Shown in pieces: positions 9,141 through 17,611 of a DNA stretch of 64,000 nucleotides (the stretch's first letter is position 1; each line of letters opens with the position of its first letter). The stretch covers positions 1,488,001 to 1,552,000 of the forward strand of contig NZ_CP104263.1 in the NCBI RefSeq assembly GCF_025244825.1, in the 5' to 3' direction. Position numbers and translations under genes: made by a program. The DNA comes from Arthrobacter jinronghuae. GTDB taxonomy: Bacteria > Actinomycetota > Actinomycetes > Actinomycetales > Micrococcaceae. The notes under the pieces were generated by a model. That model had not been told where the DNA came from, made no database searches, and was given only the letters and a program-made list of their open reading frames with translations.

Positions 9141-9425
9141 GGACCCGGACCGGTGCCCCCGCCATGCGCCCGGGACCCGGTGCCCCGCCACGCACCCGGG
9201 ACCAGGCGCCCCGGACCCATGGCCACGGACCCGGTGCCCCGCCATGCGCCCCGGACACATGGACCCGGGCCCGTGCCCCCGCACCCATGGCCCCGGACCA
9301 AGCGCCCCGGACCCGGTGCCCCGCCACGCGCCCGGGACCCGGTGCCCCGCCACGCGCCCGGACCCGGTGCCCCCGCCATGCGCCCCGGACCCACGCGCCC
9401 GGGACCCACGCGCTTCGCGCCCGGC
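9141..9425. repeat. Degenerate ~26-bp GC-rich tandem array
   Basis: About ten imperfect units resembling GGACCCGGTGCCCCGCCA followed by CGCGCCCG run head to tail, with two near-identical units around 9307-9360. Units vary in length (about 14-42 bp), often adding ACCCATGG blocks. All six frames are open over parts of it because of the extreme GC content, but the predicted peptides are only Pro/Gly/Arg/Ala repeats. It is treated as non-coding repeat DNA. Confidence 0.7.
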
Positions 9426-9438
9426 ACGCTGAGCTCAC

Positions 9439-9469
9439 CTACATGTAGTACGGCCGGCACTACATGTTG
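9439..9469. promoter_or_regulatory. Two NrdR-type boxes upstream of nrdR
   Basis: CTACATGTAG (9439-9448) and CTACATGTTG (9460-9469) both fit the NrdR-box core CWANATNTWG and are exactly 21 bp apart, two helical turns. They sit just upstream of the nrdR -35 region. NrdR is known to bind paired boxes before ribonucleotide reductase operons; here the pair suggests autoregulation. Assignment is by pattern only. Confidence 0.6.
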
Positions 9470-9480
9470 TGGTTGTGTAC

Positions 9481-9510
9481 TTGGTGATGCGGCAGGGCGG
9501 GCCCTATAGT
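9481..9510 (+). promoter_or_regulatory. nrdR promoter
   Basis: TTGGTG (9481-9486) and TATAGT (9505-9510) are spaced 18 bp apart. The NrdR-type boxes end 11 bp upstream of the -35 hexamer. The 5' leader would be about 30 nt and includes a ribosome binding site. Confidence 0.65.
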
Positions 9511-9547
9511 GAGAGCACCACAAGGCCCCTTCGCGAAAGGACGGGAC

Positions 9548-10048
9548 ATGTACTGTCCGTTTTGCCGCAACGCTGATTCCCGCGTCGTGGACAGCCGCCT
9601 GGCCGACGACGGATCGGCGATCCGCCGCCGCCGGCAGTGCCCCCAGTGCGGGCGCCGCTTCTCCACCGTGGAAACCACCAGCCTGAGCGTCATCAAGCGC
9701 TCCGGGGTGGGAGAGCCCTTCAGCCGCAGCAAGGTAATCAACGGTGTGCGCAAAGCCTGTCAGGGCCGGCCCGTGAGCGAAGACGACCTCGCCATGCTGG
9801 CCCAGGAAGTGGAGGAATCCATCCGGGCCAGCGGAGTAGCGGAAATCGATGCCCACGAAGTGGGGCTGGCCATCCTCACCCCGCTGCAGAAGCTGGACCA
9901 GGTGGCGTACCTGCGCTTTGCCAGCGTTTACCAGTCCTTTGACTCCCTCGAGGATTTCGAGACAGCGATCGAGAAGCTGCGGACCGAGGCCAGGGAAAAT
10001 TCGGGACGCGTACCGTCCGGTGCCCAGCGCCCGCTCACCGCGCAGTAG
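9548..10048 (+). CDS. nrdR: Transcriptional repressor NrdR
   Basis: 166 aa. NrdR is a (d)ATP-sensing repressor of ribonucleotide reductase genes. An N-terminal zinc ribbon has the pairs CPFC (residues 3-6) and CPQC (about 31-34). An ATP-cone domain (about 49-140) starts [20 protein letters not shown]. The start is ATG 9548, giving MYCPFCRN as in all NrdR proteins and preceded by AAAGGAC; the upstream GTG 9509 lies in the -10 box. Two NrdR-type boxes precede the promoter. A strong terminator separates it from the convergent ppgK. Confidence 0.97.
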   Translation: MYCPFCRNADSRVVDSRLADDGSAIRRRRQCPQCGRRFSTVETTSLSVIKRSGVGEPFSRSKVINGVRKACQGRPVSEDDLAMLAQEVEESIRASGVAEIDAHEVGLAILTPLQKLDQVAYLRFASVYQSFDSLEDFETAIEKLRTEARENSGRVPSGAQRPLTAQ

Positions 10049-10052
10049 CTGC

Positions 10053-10099
10053 TAAGCAAAAAGCGGCGGAAAGGATACCTTTCCGCCGCTTTTTGCTTA
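10053..10099. terminator. Bidirectional terminator between nrdR and ppgK
   Basis: A perfect 22-bp stem runs 10053-10074 and 10078-10099 with a 3-nt loop. The AAAAA/TTTTT segments inside the stem give a U-rich end in either direction, serving both convergent genes. Confidence 0.92.
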
Positions 10100-10119
10100 C
10101 CCTGTATCCGGGAAACCAG

Positions 10120-10923
10120 CTACTTGATGTATTTGAAGTGCATGGCTGCCTGGAGTGCGGCGCCGACAATGCCGGCGTTGTTCTTCAGGTTGGCGGTGAC
10201 CATCGGGGTCCGCAGGCTCAGCATGGGCAGGAAGTCCTCGCTGCGCTTGGAGATGCCGCCTCCGATCACGAACAGGTCGGGGGAGAAGAGGAACTCCACG
10301 TGCGAGAAGTAACGCTGCAGCCGCTGGGCGTATTCTTCCCAGCCGATCCCGTCGCGTTCCCGGGCCGAGGCGGAGGCCTTGGTCTCGGCGTCGTGTCCGT
10401 CGATTTCCAGGTGGCCGAGTTCCGCGTTTGGAACCAGCATGCCCTTGTAGATCAGGGCCGAACCGATGCCGGTGCCCAAGGTGATCACCAGAACGGTGCC
10501 GTCCACTTCACGGCCTGCACCGTAGCGGGCCTCCGCGAGGCCGGCGGCGTCGGCGTCGTTCATGACCTGCACGTCGCGGCCGAGTGCCTTGGTGAGCAGT
10601 GTGTCGACGTCGGTATCGATCCAGCTCTTGTCCACATTGGCCGCGGAGCGGGCAATGCCGTGCTGGATGATGGCCGGGAAGGTGACGCCCACCGGGACTT
10701 CGGGGCCGGGGCCGCCGGGACGGGAGGACAGCTCCGCGACGATCTGGCCCACCACTCCGGCCACTGCCTCGGGCGTTGCAGGCTGCGGGGTGGGGATGCG
10801 GAAACGATCGCCAATCAGCTTGCCCTTGGACAGGTCGACGATGCCGCCCTTGATGCCCGTGCCCCCGATATCAATTCCAATGACGGCGTCGACGTGCTTG
10901 TCGGACTTGTGCTTCTTGGCCAT
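10120..10923 (-). CDS. ppgK: Polyphosphate glucokinase (ROK family)
   Basis: 267 aa, cytoplasmic. It phosphorylates glucose using inorganic polyphosphate and usually also ATP, a trait of actinobacteria. The phosphate-binding motif IGIDIGGTGIKGG is near residues 15-27. The catalytic Asp lies in VMNDADAAGLAE, and VLVITLGTGIGSALIYKG follows; the classic CXCGXXGC zinc motif of many ROK proteins is absent, as is normal for PpgK. The ATG is preceded by GGAGAACC. It is convergent with nrdR and upstream, on the same strand, of nothing before the map stop 37 bp away. Confidence 0.95.
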   Translation of the reverse strand: MAKKHKSDKHVDAVIGIDIGGTGIKGGIVDLSKGKLIGDRFRIPTPQPATPEAVAGVVGQIVAELSSRPGGPGPEVPVGVTFPAIIQHGIARSAANVDKSWIDTDVDTLLTKALGRDVQVMNDADAAGLAEARYGAGREVDGTVLVITLGTGIGSALIYKGMLVPNAELGHLEIDGHDAETKASASARERDGIGWEEYAQRLQRYFSHVEFLFSPDLFVIGGGISKRSEDFLPMLSLRTPMVTANLKNNAGIVGAALQAAMHFKYIK

Positions 10924-10960
10924 GGTTCTCCAGTAGTAGTTCTGAGCTCGGGTCAGCGGA

Positions 10961-11839
10961 TCAGGGAAGGGTCAGAACTTCGGCGCCGTCATCAGTAACG
11001 AGCAGGGTGTGCTCGAACTGCGCGGTGCGTTTGCGGTCCTTGGTGAGGACTGTCCAGTTGTCATCCCACATGTCCCACTCGATAGTGCCGAGAGTGAGCA
11101 TAGGTTCAATCGTAAACACCATTCCCGGTTCAATCAGCCTGCTGTAGGCGGGCGCGGCGTCGTAGTGCGGAATGATCAGGCCGGTGTGGAAGGCTTCGCC
11201 GACGCCGTGGCCGGTGAAGTCACGGACAACGCCGTATCCGAACCGCTTGGCGTAGGACTCGATGGTACGGCCAATGACATTGATTTCCCGGCCCGGAGCC
11301 ACGGCCTTGATGGCACGGCGCAGGGATTCCTGGGTGCGTTCCACGAGCAGCCGGGACTCGTCGTCGACGTCTCCGACGAGGAAGGTCCAGTTGGTGTCGC
11401 CGTGGACGCCGTTGATGTAGGCGGTGATGTCGATGTTGATGATGTCGCCGTCCTGCAGCACCGTGGTGTCCGGAATCCCGTGGCAGATGACTTCGTTCAC
11501 GGAGGAGCACAGGGACTTCGGGAAGCCGCGGTAGCCCAGCGTGGAGGGGTAGGCGTTGGAGTCCAGCAGGAACTGGTGCCCGATCCGGTCCAGTTCGTCG
11601 GTGGTGACGCCGGGGGCAATGTGCCGGCCGACCTCAACGATGGCCTGCGCGGCAATCCTGCTGGCAATCCGGATCTTCTCGATGGTTTCCGCAGACTTGA
11701 CCTCGGAGCCGGTGAACGGTGCGGGCGCTTCCCTGTCCACGTATTCGGGGCGGGGGATGGATGCCGGAACCCGCAGCCGGGGGCTCACGCTCCCCGGTGT
11801 CAGGTGTCCAGCGGGTGCAGAGGCGAGTTTCTGGGGCAT
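10961..11839 (-). CDS. map: Methionine aminopeptidase, type I
   Basis: 292 aa. Removes the initiator methionine from nascent proteins. Metal ligands are visible in [20 protein letters not shown] (two Asp), [12 protein letters not shown] (His), [10 protein letters not shown] (Glu) and AQFEHTLLV (Glu). An N-terminal extension of about 45 residues ahead of the catalytic core includes [15 protein letters not shown]. The start is ATG at 11837-11839: a longer frame exists, but a TAAGAT box lies seven bases upstream of this ATG, pointing to a leaderless mRNA. ppgK follows downstream and may be cotranscribed. Confidence 0.94.
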   Translation of the reverse strand: MPQKLASAPAGHLTPGSVSPRLRVPASIPRPEYVDREAPAPFTGSEVKSAETIEKIRIASRIAAQAIVEVGRHIAPGVTTDELDRIGHQFLLDSNAYPSTLGYRGFPKSLCSSVNEVICHGIPDTTVLQDGDIINIDITAYINGVHGDTNWTFLVGDVDDESRLLVERTQESLRRAIKAVAPGREINVIGRTIESYAKRFGYGVVRDFTGHGVGEAFHTGLIIPHYDAAPAYSRLIEPGMVFTIEPMLTLGTIEWDMWDDNWTVLTKDRKRTAQFEHTLLVTDDGAEVLTLP

Positions 11840-11846
11840 ACCATCG

Positions 11847-11852
11847 ATCTTA
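11847..11852 (-). promoter_or_regulatory. -10 box of leaderless map transcript
   Basis: On the minus strand, TAAGAT, seven bases, then the ATG of map. No ribosome binding site is seen. Confidence 0.65.
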
Positions 11853-11937
11853 TCGCCAGCGTGCCCGAAGGTGGGACGAGACCGTCCGGCAGAGGCACGG
11901 CACGCCAATGGCAACAGCACGTCAACAGGAGGACCCC

Positions 11938-12099
11938 ATGGCCGATTACTGGTTCAACGTAGTGACCCACCAGGTGGAGGAGGGCCCGCAGTCGGACTGG
12001 ACCAAGCTGCTGGGGCCGTACCCCACCCGCGAGGAAGCCGAGCTCGCGCTGCAGAAGGTGCAGGCGCGGAACAAGGCCTGGGACGCCGACGAAGACTAG
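11938..12099 (+). CDS. 53-aa SPOR-like small protein
   Basis: 53 aa: begins [16 protein letters not shown], contains [19 protein letters not shown] and ends in an acidic tail. The [10 protein letters not shown]... helix resembles the second half of SPOR-type repeats, and similar one-domain proteins occur in Micrococcaceae. The start is decided by AGGAGGACCCC ahead of ATG 11938; a longer frame upstream overlaps the map promoter and is not conserved in character. Cytoplasmic, function unknown. Its stop lies in the first copy of a 16-bp tandem duplication shared with panB. Confidence 0.75.
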   Translation: MADYWFNVVTHQVEEGPQSDWTKLLGPYPTREEAELALQKVQARNKAWDADED

Positions 12100-12127
12100 A
12101 AGCTGTGTTCCCTAGAAGCTGTGCTCC
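12096..12127. repeat. 16-bp tandem duplication spanning two convergent stop codons
   Basis: CTAGAAGCTGTGTTCC (12096-12111) is followed directly by CTAGAAGCTGTGCTCC (12112-12127), one mismatch. The first copy supplies the TAG stop of the 53-aa gene; the second supplies the TAG stop of panB on the other strand. Confidence 0.85.
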
Positions 12128-12978
12128 GGGCCGGGGAAGGAACCGCTGCGTACCTCATCGGCGTATTCCTTCGCCGCCCGGGACAGTTCGGTCCGCAGGT
12201 CCGCGAACGCCTTGACGAAACGCGGCTGCTTTCCGCCGCGCAGTCCGGCCATGTCCTGCCAGACCAGCACCTGTCCGGTCGTGGCGTTGCCCGCGCCGAT
12301 CCCGATGGTCGGTACCCGCACCGCGGCGTCGACCTCCGCGGCGACGTCGGCGGGCACCATTTCCATCAACACGCAGAACGCCCCGGCCTCGGCGAGGGCG
12401 ACGGCGTCCTGCACCACCGCGGCTCCCGCATCGCCGCGGCCCTGCACCTTGTAGCCGCCGAGCGCGTGTTCGGCCTGCGGAGTGAAGCCCACGTGGGCCA
12501 TGACCGGAATACCTGCCGCCGTCATGGCACGGACATGCTCAACGTAGTGCCGTCCGCCTTCCATCTTCACCGCATGGACCAGGCCTTCCTTCATGAGCCG
12601 CACCGAGGACTCGATGGCCTGGGCGGGGGAAACCTCGTAGGAGCCGAAGGGAAGGTCGCAGACCACCAGCGAATGGCTGGCTCCGGCGGTAACGGACCGG
12701 GCGAAGACGATCATCTCGTCCATGGTGATGGGCAGGGTGGTGGCATGGCCCATCACATTGTTCGCGGCCGAATCGCCCACCAGCAGCACCTCGATGCCGG
12801 CTTCGTCGAAAATGCCGGCGGCGTACTGGTCATAGGCGGTCAGCATGGCGAACCGGCCGCCGTTGTCTTTCAACTGCTGCAGATGCGAGATGCGGATTTT
12901 CTTCAGCGCCGGTGCGCCAGGAACGGAAAGGTCCGCGGGATTGGCGGCGTACGGGGAGGGCTGTTCGGCACTGGTCAT
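12112..12978 (-). CDS. panB: 3-methyl-2-oxobutanoate hydroxymethyltransferase
   Basis: 288 aa. Transfers a hydroxymethyl group from 5,10-methylene-tetrahydrofolate to ketoisovalerate, the first committed step of pantothenate synthesis. Family blocks seen: RFAMLTAYDQYAAGIFDEAG, LLVGDSAANNVMGHATTLP (Mg2+ ligands), VKMEGG, VMAHVGFTPQ and IGIGAGNATTGQVLVWQD. Full length. The ATG lies six bases after a minus-strand TAGGCT box, so the mRNA is probably leaderless. It ends 12 bp from the convergent 53-aa gene with no terminator hairpin. In Mycobacterium panB also lies near glnA2/glnE. Confidence 0.96.
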   Translation of the reverse strand: MTSAEQPSPYAANPADLSVPGAPALKKIRISHLQQLKDNGGRFAMLTAYDQYAAGIFDEAGIEVLLVGDSAANNVMGHATTLPITMDEMIVFARSVTAGASHSLVVCDLPFGSYEVSPAQAIESSVRLMKEGLVHAVKMEGGRHYVEHVRAMTAAGIPVMAHVGFTPQAEHALGGYKVQGRGDAGAAVVQDAVALAEAGAFCVLMEMVPADVAAEVDAAVRVPTIGIGAGNATTGQVLVWQDMAGLRGGKQPRFVKAFADLRTELSRAAKEYADEVRSGSFPGPEHSF

Positions 12979-12984
12979 GCTTCG

Positions 12985-12990
12985 AGCCTA
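12985..12990 (-). promoter_or_regulatory. -10 box of leaderless panB transcript
   Basis: Minus-strand TAGGCT, six bases, then the ATG of panB; no Shine-Dalgarno. Confidence 0.65.
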
Positions 12991-13129
12991 CTAAACAACG
13001 GACCGCGGGGACCCGCCGGGCCGGTTGGTTGAGGGGATCCCCGCGGGCTGCCGACCAAATCCCGCACACGTAGGTAGAGTGAAGAAGGTTTCACATGTCT
13101 CTGAGCCGTGAAGAGGAAAGAAGGTAAGG

Positions 13130-14470
13130 ATGAACCGCCAGCAGGAATTCGTTCTGCGCACCATCGAGGAGCGCGATGTCCGGTTTGTGCGGTTGTGGTT
13201 TACCGACGTCGTCGGCCAGCTCAAGTCCGTGGCGCTGGCACCGGCGGAAGTGGAAGGCGCCTTTGAAGAGGGCCTGGGCTTTGACGGTTCCTCGGTCGAG
13301 GGCCTGGCCCGGATCTTCGAGTCGGACCTGCTGGCCCAGCCGGATCCCTCCACCTTCCAGATCCTGCCCTGGCGCGGCGACGAGGAGCAGACCTCGCGGA
13401 TGTTCTGCGACATCCTCACCCCGGACGGCCAGCCGTCCGCTGCCGATCCCCGGAACGTGCTCAAGCGGCAGCTGGCGAAGGCCGCGGACATGGGCTTCAC
13501 CTGCTACACCCACCCCGAGATCGAGTTCTACCTGCTGAAGTCCGATGAACTCGGCGAAGACGGCCAGCCCGTTCCCGTGGACCAGGCCGGCTACTTCGAC
13601 CACGTCCCCGGCGGCGTCGCGCAGGACTTCCGCCGCACCGCCGTGTCCATGCTCGAGGCAGTGGGCATCTCCGTGGAGTTCAGCCACCACGAGGCCGGGC
13701 CGGGTCAGAACGAGATCGACCTGCGCTATGCCGACGCCCTGCAGACCGCGGACAACATCATGACCTTCCGCACAGTGGTCAAGGAAGTCGCGTTGATGAC
13801 CAACTGCTACGCGAGCTTCATGCCCAAACCCTTCTCGCACCACCCCGGTTCCGGCATGCACACCCACTTCTCCCTCTTTGAGGGCGACAGCAACGCCTTC
13901 TTCCAGGCCGGTGCCGAGTTCCAGCTCTCCACCACCGCACGCCAGTTCATGGCGGGCATCCTGCGGCACGCCCCGGAATTCACGGCCGTCACCAACCAGT
14001 TCGTGAACTCCTACAAGCGGCTTTGGGGCGGCGGCGAAGCCCCCAGCTACCTGTCCTGGGGCCACAACAACCGGTCCGCGCTGCTGCGGGTGCCGTTGTA
14101 CAAGCCGAACAAGGGCCAGTCCGCCCGGATCGAGTACCGCGGCATCGACGCAGCAGCCAACCCGTACCTGTCCTACGCCGTGCTGCTCGGGGCCGGCCTG
14201 AAGGGCATTGAAGAGGGCTACGACCTGCCCCCGGGCGCCGAAGACGACATCGAGAGCCTGAGCGCCGCCGAACGCAGGGCCATGGGCCACGACCCGCTGC
14301 CGGCGTCCCTGCATGACGCCGTGCGCGTTATGGAGGAGTCCGAGCTCGTGGCCGACATCCTGGGCGAGCAGGTGTTCGAGAACTTCCTGCGGAACAAGCG
14401 TGCGGACTGGAACGAATACCGCCAGCAGGTGACCAGGTTCGAACTGCAGAAGAACCTGGGCATCCTCTAG
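13130..14470 (+). CDS. glnA2: Type I glutamine synthetase paralogue GlnA2
   Basis: 446 aa, shorter than GlnA1 (474 aa) in this window. N-terminal beta-grasp domain (FVRLWFTDVVGQLKSVA), the loop GFDGSSVEGLARIFESD, metal ligands in HPEIEFYLLK and HHEAGPGQNEIDLRY, and the ATP/glutamate sites NGSGMH-equivalent HHPGSGMHTHFSL and RIEYRGIDAAANPY. Tyr364 in EEGYDLPPG is at the adenylylation-loop position. It is followed 16 bp later by glnE, so the two are probably cotranscribed. Actinobacterial GlnA2 proteins make glutamine weakly or act on polyamines; which applies here cannot be read from sequence. Start: ATG after AGAAGGTAAGG. Confidence 0.93.
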   Translation: MNRQQEFVLRTIEERDVRFVRLWFTDVVGQLKSVALAPAEVEGAFEEGLGFDGSSVEGLARIFESDLLAQPDPSTFQILPWRGDEEQTSRMFCDILTPDGQPSAADPRNVLKRQLAKAADMGFTCYTHPEIEFYLLKSDELGEDGQPVPVDQAGYFDHVPGGVAQDFRRTAVSMLEAVGISVEFSHHEAGPGQNEIDLRYADALQTADNIMTFRTVVKEVALMTNCYASFMPKPFSHHPGSGMHTHFSLFEGDSNAFFQAGAEFQLSTTARQFMAGILRHAPEFTAVTNQFVNSYKRLWGGGEAPSYLSWGHNNRSALLRVPLYKPNKGQSARIEYRGIDAAANPYLSYAVLLGAGLKGIEEGYDLPPGAEDDIESLSAAERRAMGHDPLPASLHDAVRVMEESELVADILGEQVFENFLRNKRADWNEYRQQVTRFELQKNLGIL

Positions 14471-14486
14471 GAAAGGGCCGGCACCG

Positions 14487-17400
14487 ATGAGCCTGACTCG
14501 ACGGCTGATCGCCACGGGTTTCCGCGACCTCGAAAAAAGCACGCGGTTCCTGGCGGCTTCGGAACTCGAGGGCATCGATGAGGACGCGCTGTTCGCGGGC
14601 TTCAATTGCTCGGCGGATCCGGACCTGGCACTGCAGTCGCTGGTTCGGCTGATCGGGCGTGCCCCGGAGCTGGTGGAACTGGTCAACGGCGGCGCCGAGC
14701 GGAGCGAAGCCCTGTTCCGCCTCCTGGGGGCCTCCGATGCCTTGGCGGAGTTCCTGATGCGGCATCCCGGGGATGTCGGCGTGCTGCACCGCGAGCTGCG
14801 TGCCGAACCCGGCAGCACGGATGAACCCACCCTGCGGGCCTCGCTGCTGGACGCCGTACATGCGGGCAGCGGCGCAGCGCCCGTGGCCGGCCTGACGGGA
14901 ACGGGCGCCTATGTGGCGCTGCGGTCCCGGTACCGGCGGCACCTGCTGGACCTTGCCGTGCGGGACCTCGGTGCGGCGTCGCCCACTGACTTCCTGCCTG
15001 CGGCCGGACGCGAGCTCGCGGACCTGGCCGGCGCGGCCCTGGAAGCCGCGTTGGCGGTCTCCCGGGCGGAGCTGGCGGCGAGCTACCCGGCCGAAGAGAT
15101 CTCCGCTGTACGCCTGGCCGTCATCGGGATGGGCAAGGCCGGCGCTCGGGAACTGAACTACATCTCCGACGTCGACGTCATCTACGTGATTGAGGCCTCC
15201 GGGCTGCCGGAGGAGCGGGCCTCCGCCATCGGCACGGCGCTGGCCGCCGGGATTTCCCGCGCCATTAACGCCTCGGCACCGGAGCCCCCGCTTTGGGAGG
15301 TGGACACCAATCTGCGTCCCGAGGGCAAGGACGGCCCGCTGGTGCGCACGCTGGAGTCGCATCTGAACTACTACCAGCGCTGGGCGCACAGCTGGGAGTT
15401 CCAGGCGCTCCTGAAGGCCCGCGCCATGGCAGGGGACAGGGACCTGGGCCGGCGCTACGAAGAAGCCGTCGCCCCCCTGATCTGGAGCAGTTCCGAGCGG
15501 GACGGATTCGTCGAATCGGTGCAGGCCATGCGCCGCCGGGTCACCGACAACATTCCCGCCCATGAAGAGGCGCGGCAGCTGAAGCTGGGCAGCGGCGGAC
15601 TGCGCGACGTCGAATTCACCGTCCAGCTGCTGCAGCTGGTGCACGGCCGGGTCGATGAATCCCTCCGGGTGCGCACCACAACCGCTGCGATTGCCGCGCT
15701 CAGCGACGCCGGGTACATCGGGCGTACCGATGCCCGGGAACTGGACGAGTCCTACCGCTACCTCCGTGTCCTTGAGCACCGCATCCAAATGGTGCACATG
15801 CGCCGCACCCACCTGATGCCCGAGAGTGAGGCCGCGCTGCGGGCCCTCGCCAAGTCCAGCGCCGGTTCCCTTTCCCCGGAGCGGCCCAGCGCCGAACGCC
15901 TGCAGGAGCAGTGGCAGCGCCGCAAGCGCCTGGTGCGGCGGCTGCATGAGAGCATCTTCTACCGCCCGCTGCTGAGCACCGCGGCGAACCTGAGCGCGGA
16001 CGAGGTCCGGCTGACACCCGAGGCAGCCCAGGCCCGCCTGGCCGCCCTGGGTTACGCAGATCCCCGCGGCGCCATGCGCCACATCGAGGCACTGACCGTG
16101 GGAGTCAGCCGCCGTGCCGCGCTGCAGCGGCAGCTCCTTCCGGTGCTGCTGGCGTGGCTGGCCGACGGCGTGGACCCTGACGCCGGCCTGCTGGGTTTCC
16201 GGCGGCTCAGTGAAAACCTGGGCGATACGCATTGGTACCTGGGCATGCTGCGCGACTCTTCGGCCGCGGGGGAGCGGCTGTGCTCCATCCTCTCCTCGAG
16301 CCGGTTCATTACCGACCTGCTGGAGGTTTCGCCGGAATCCACCTCCTGGCTGGCCTCCGACAAGGACCTGGTGCCGGCGTCCTTTGACGCGCAGTGGCAG
16401 GAAATCCAGTCAAAGATGTCCCGCCATCCCCGCCCTGCGGAGGCCATGCGGCTGATCCGGCTGATCCGCCGGCGGGAGATGCTGCGCATTGCCATCGCCG
16501 ACAGCGCGGGCCTGGTCAGCCAGCAGGACGTCGGCCGTGCCCTGGCCGACGCCGACCGTGCCGCTGTGCTGGGAGCCCTGCATGTGGCGGAGTCGGAGGT
16601 GTTCGACAGCAGCGAGAAGCTCACCGATCTGCTGGTGGTAGCGATGGGCCGGCAGGGCGGACGGGAGATCGGCTACGGTTCCGACGCCGACGTGATGTAC
16701 GTGCACCGCCCGCTGCCCGGCGTCGACCCGGCCGCAGCGCAGGCGCAGGCGGAGAAGGTCGTCTCGCAGATCTCCACATTCCTGCAGCAGCCCTGCAGTC
16801 CGGCCGTCCAGGCCGAACGCCCCCTGGTCCTCGACGCCGGACTGCGCCCCGAGGGCCGGCAGGGGCCGCTGGTGCGCAGCCTGGAATCCTACCGTGGCTA
16901 CTACGAGCGCTGGTCGGTGATCTGGGAAGCGCAGGCCCTGCTCCGGGCGCGCCCGATGGCCGGCAGCGACGCCCTGGCCGAGGACTTCATGGCGCTGATC
17001 GATCCGGTCCGCTATCCGGAGGAGGTCACGGTCAAGGACGTGCGGGAAATCCGCCGGATCAAGGCCAGGGTGGAAGCCGAACGGCTGCCCCGGGGAGCCG
17101 ATCCCTCCCGCCAGCTCAAACTCGGACGCGGCAGCCTCAGCGACGTTGAGTGGCAGGTCCAGCTGCTCCAGCTGCAGCACGCGCACCGCGTGCCGGAGCT
17201 GCGGACGACGGCGACCCTGCCCGCCCTGGACGCGATCGAGGCGGCGGAGCTGCTTCCCGCCGTCGACGTCGACACCCTCCGCCAGGCCTGGCTGCTCGCC
17301 AGCCGGGTCCGAAGCGCAAATGTTATCCGCGGCGGACGGAACCCCGACGTGCTGCCGTCCTCCCGGCGCGAACTGGACGCCGTGGCCCGCTGGTGCGGTT

Positions 17401-17501
17401 ACGGCGCAGGCCAGGGCGGGGTCCTGGAGGAGGACTACCTCAAGCTCACCCGGCATGCCCGGGCCGTTTTCGAACGGTATTTCTACGGATACGGGACCTA
17501 G
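14487..17501 (+). CDS. glnE: Bifunctional glutamine synthetase adenylyltransferase/deadenylase
   Basis: 1004 aa. GlnE adds and removes AMP on glutamine synthetase according to nitrogen status. Two nucleotidyltransferase domains are visible: an N-terminal one with GMGKAGARELNYISDVDVIY (about residue 210) and a C-terminal one with GRQGGREIGYGSDADVMYV (about 725). Each is followed by a helical domain with the GGLRDVEFTVQLLQ and GSLSDVEWQVQLLQ motifs. Full length. ATG 14487 follows GAAAGGGCCGG. Its partner lies immediately upstream, while GlnA1 is 10 kb downstream on the other strand. Confidence 0.96.
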   Translation: MSLTRRLIATGFRDLEKSTRFLAASELEGIDEDALFAGFNCSADPDLALQSLVRLIGRAPELVELVNGGAERSEALFRLLGASDALAEFLMRHPGDVGVLHRELRAEPGSTDEPTLRASLLDAVHAGSGAAPVAGLTGTGAYVALRSRYRRHLLDLAVRDLGAASPTDFLPAAGRELADLAGAALEAALAVSRAELAASYPAEEISAVRLAVIGMGKAGARELNYISDVDVIYVIEASGLPEERASAIGTALAAGISRAINASAPEPPLWEVDTNLRPEGKDGPLVRTLESHLNYYQRWAHSWEFQALLKARAMAGDRDLGRRYEEAVAPLIWSSSERDGFVESVQAMRRRVTDNIPAHEEARQLKLGSGGLRDVEFTVQLLQLVHGRVDESLRVRTTTAAIAALSDAGYIGRTDARELDESYRYLRVLEHRIQMVHMRRTHLMPESEAALRALAKSSAGSLSPERPSAERLQEQWQRRKRLVRRLHESIFYRPLLSTAANLSADEVRLTPEAAQARLAALGYADPRGAMRHIEALTVGVSRRAALQRQLLPVLLAWLADGVDPDAGLLGFRRLSENLGDTHWYLGMLRDSSAAGERLCSILSSSRFITDLLEVSPESTSWLASDKDLVPASFDAQWQEIQSKMSRHPRPAEAMRLIRLIRRREMLRIAIADSAGLVSQQDVGRALADADRAAVLGALHVAESEVFDSSEKLTDLLVVAMGRQGGREIGYGSDADVMYVHRPLPGVDPAAAQAQAEKVVSQISTFLQQPCSPAVQAERPLVLDAGLRPEGRQGPLVRSLESYRGYYERWSVIWEAQALLRARPMAGSDALAEDFMALIDPVRYPEEVTVKDVREIRRIKARVEAERLPRGADPSRQLKLGRGSLSDVEWQVQLLQLQHAHRVPELRTTATLPALDAIEAAELLPAVDVDTLRQAWLLASRVRSANVIRGGRNPDVLPSSRRELDAVARWCGYGAGQGGVLEEDYLKLTRHARAVFERYFYGYGT

Positions 17502-17611
17502 GTCACGCTCCTGGAAGCCCTTCCAGTTCGTTGCATTGCCACTGCTCTAGGTACGCTCTATGAGGGCATTTGCGGCGTGGGCCGCAGTGAAAGAGCTAGG
17601 AGACGTTTACT

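Noticed and set aside
9141..9425. Tandem array as a CRISPR
   Set aside because: Units are contiguous and degenerate, with no constant repeat alternating with unique spacers, and there are no cas genes.
8920..9509. Several overlapping long ORFs on both strands between hisD and nrdR
   Set aside because: The predicted peptides are only Pro/Gly/Arg/Ala repeats that mirror the DNA repeats; all frames are open because of extreme GC content, and no start has a ribosome binding site.
10093..10998. Long plus-strand ORF opposite ppgK
   Set aside because: It is the antisense of ppgK; the minus strand has the full ROK-kinase motifs.
13021..13129. GlnR box upstream of glnA2
   Set aside because: GTTTCACATGT (about 13089-13099) gives one half site only; no GTnAC partner at the right spacing.
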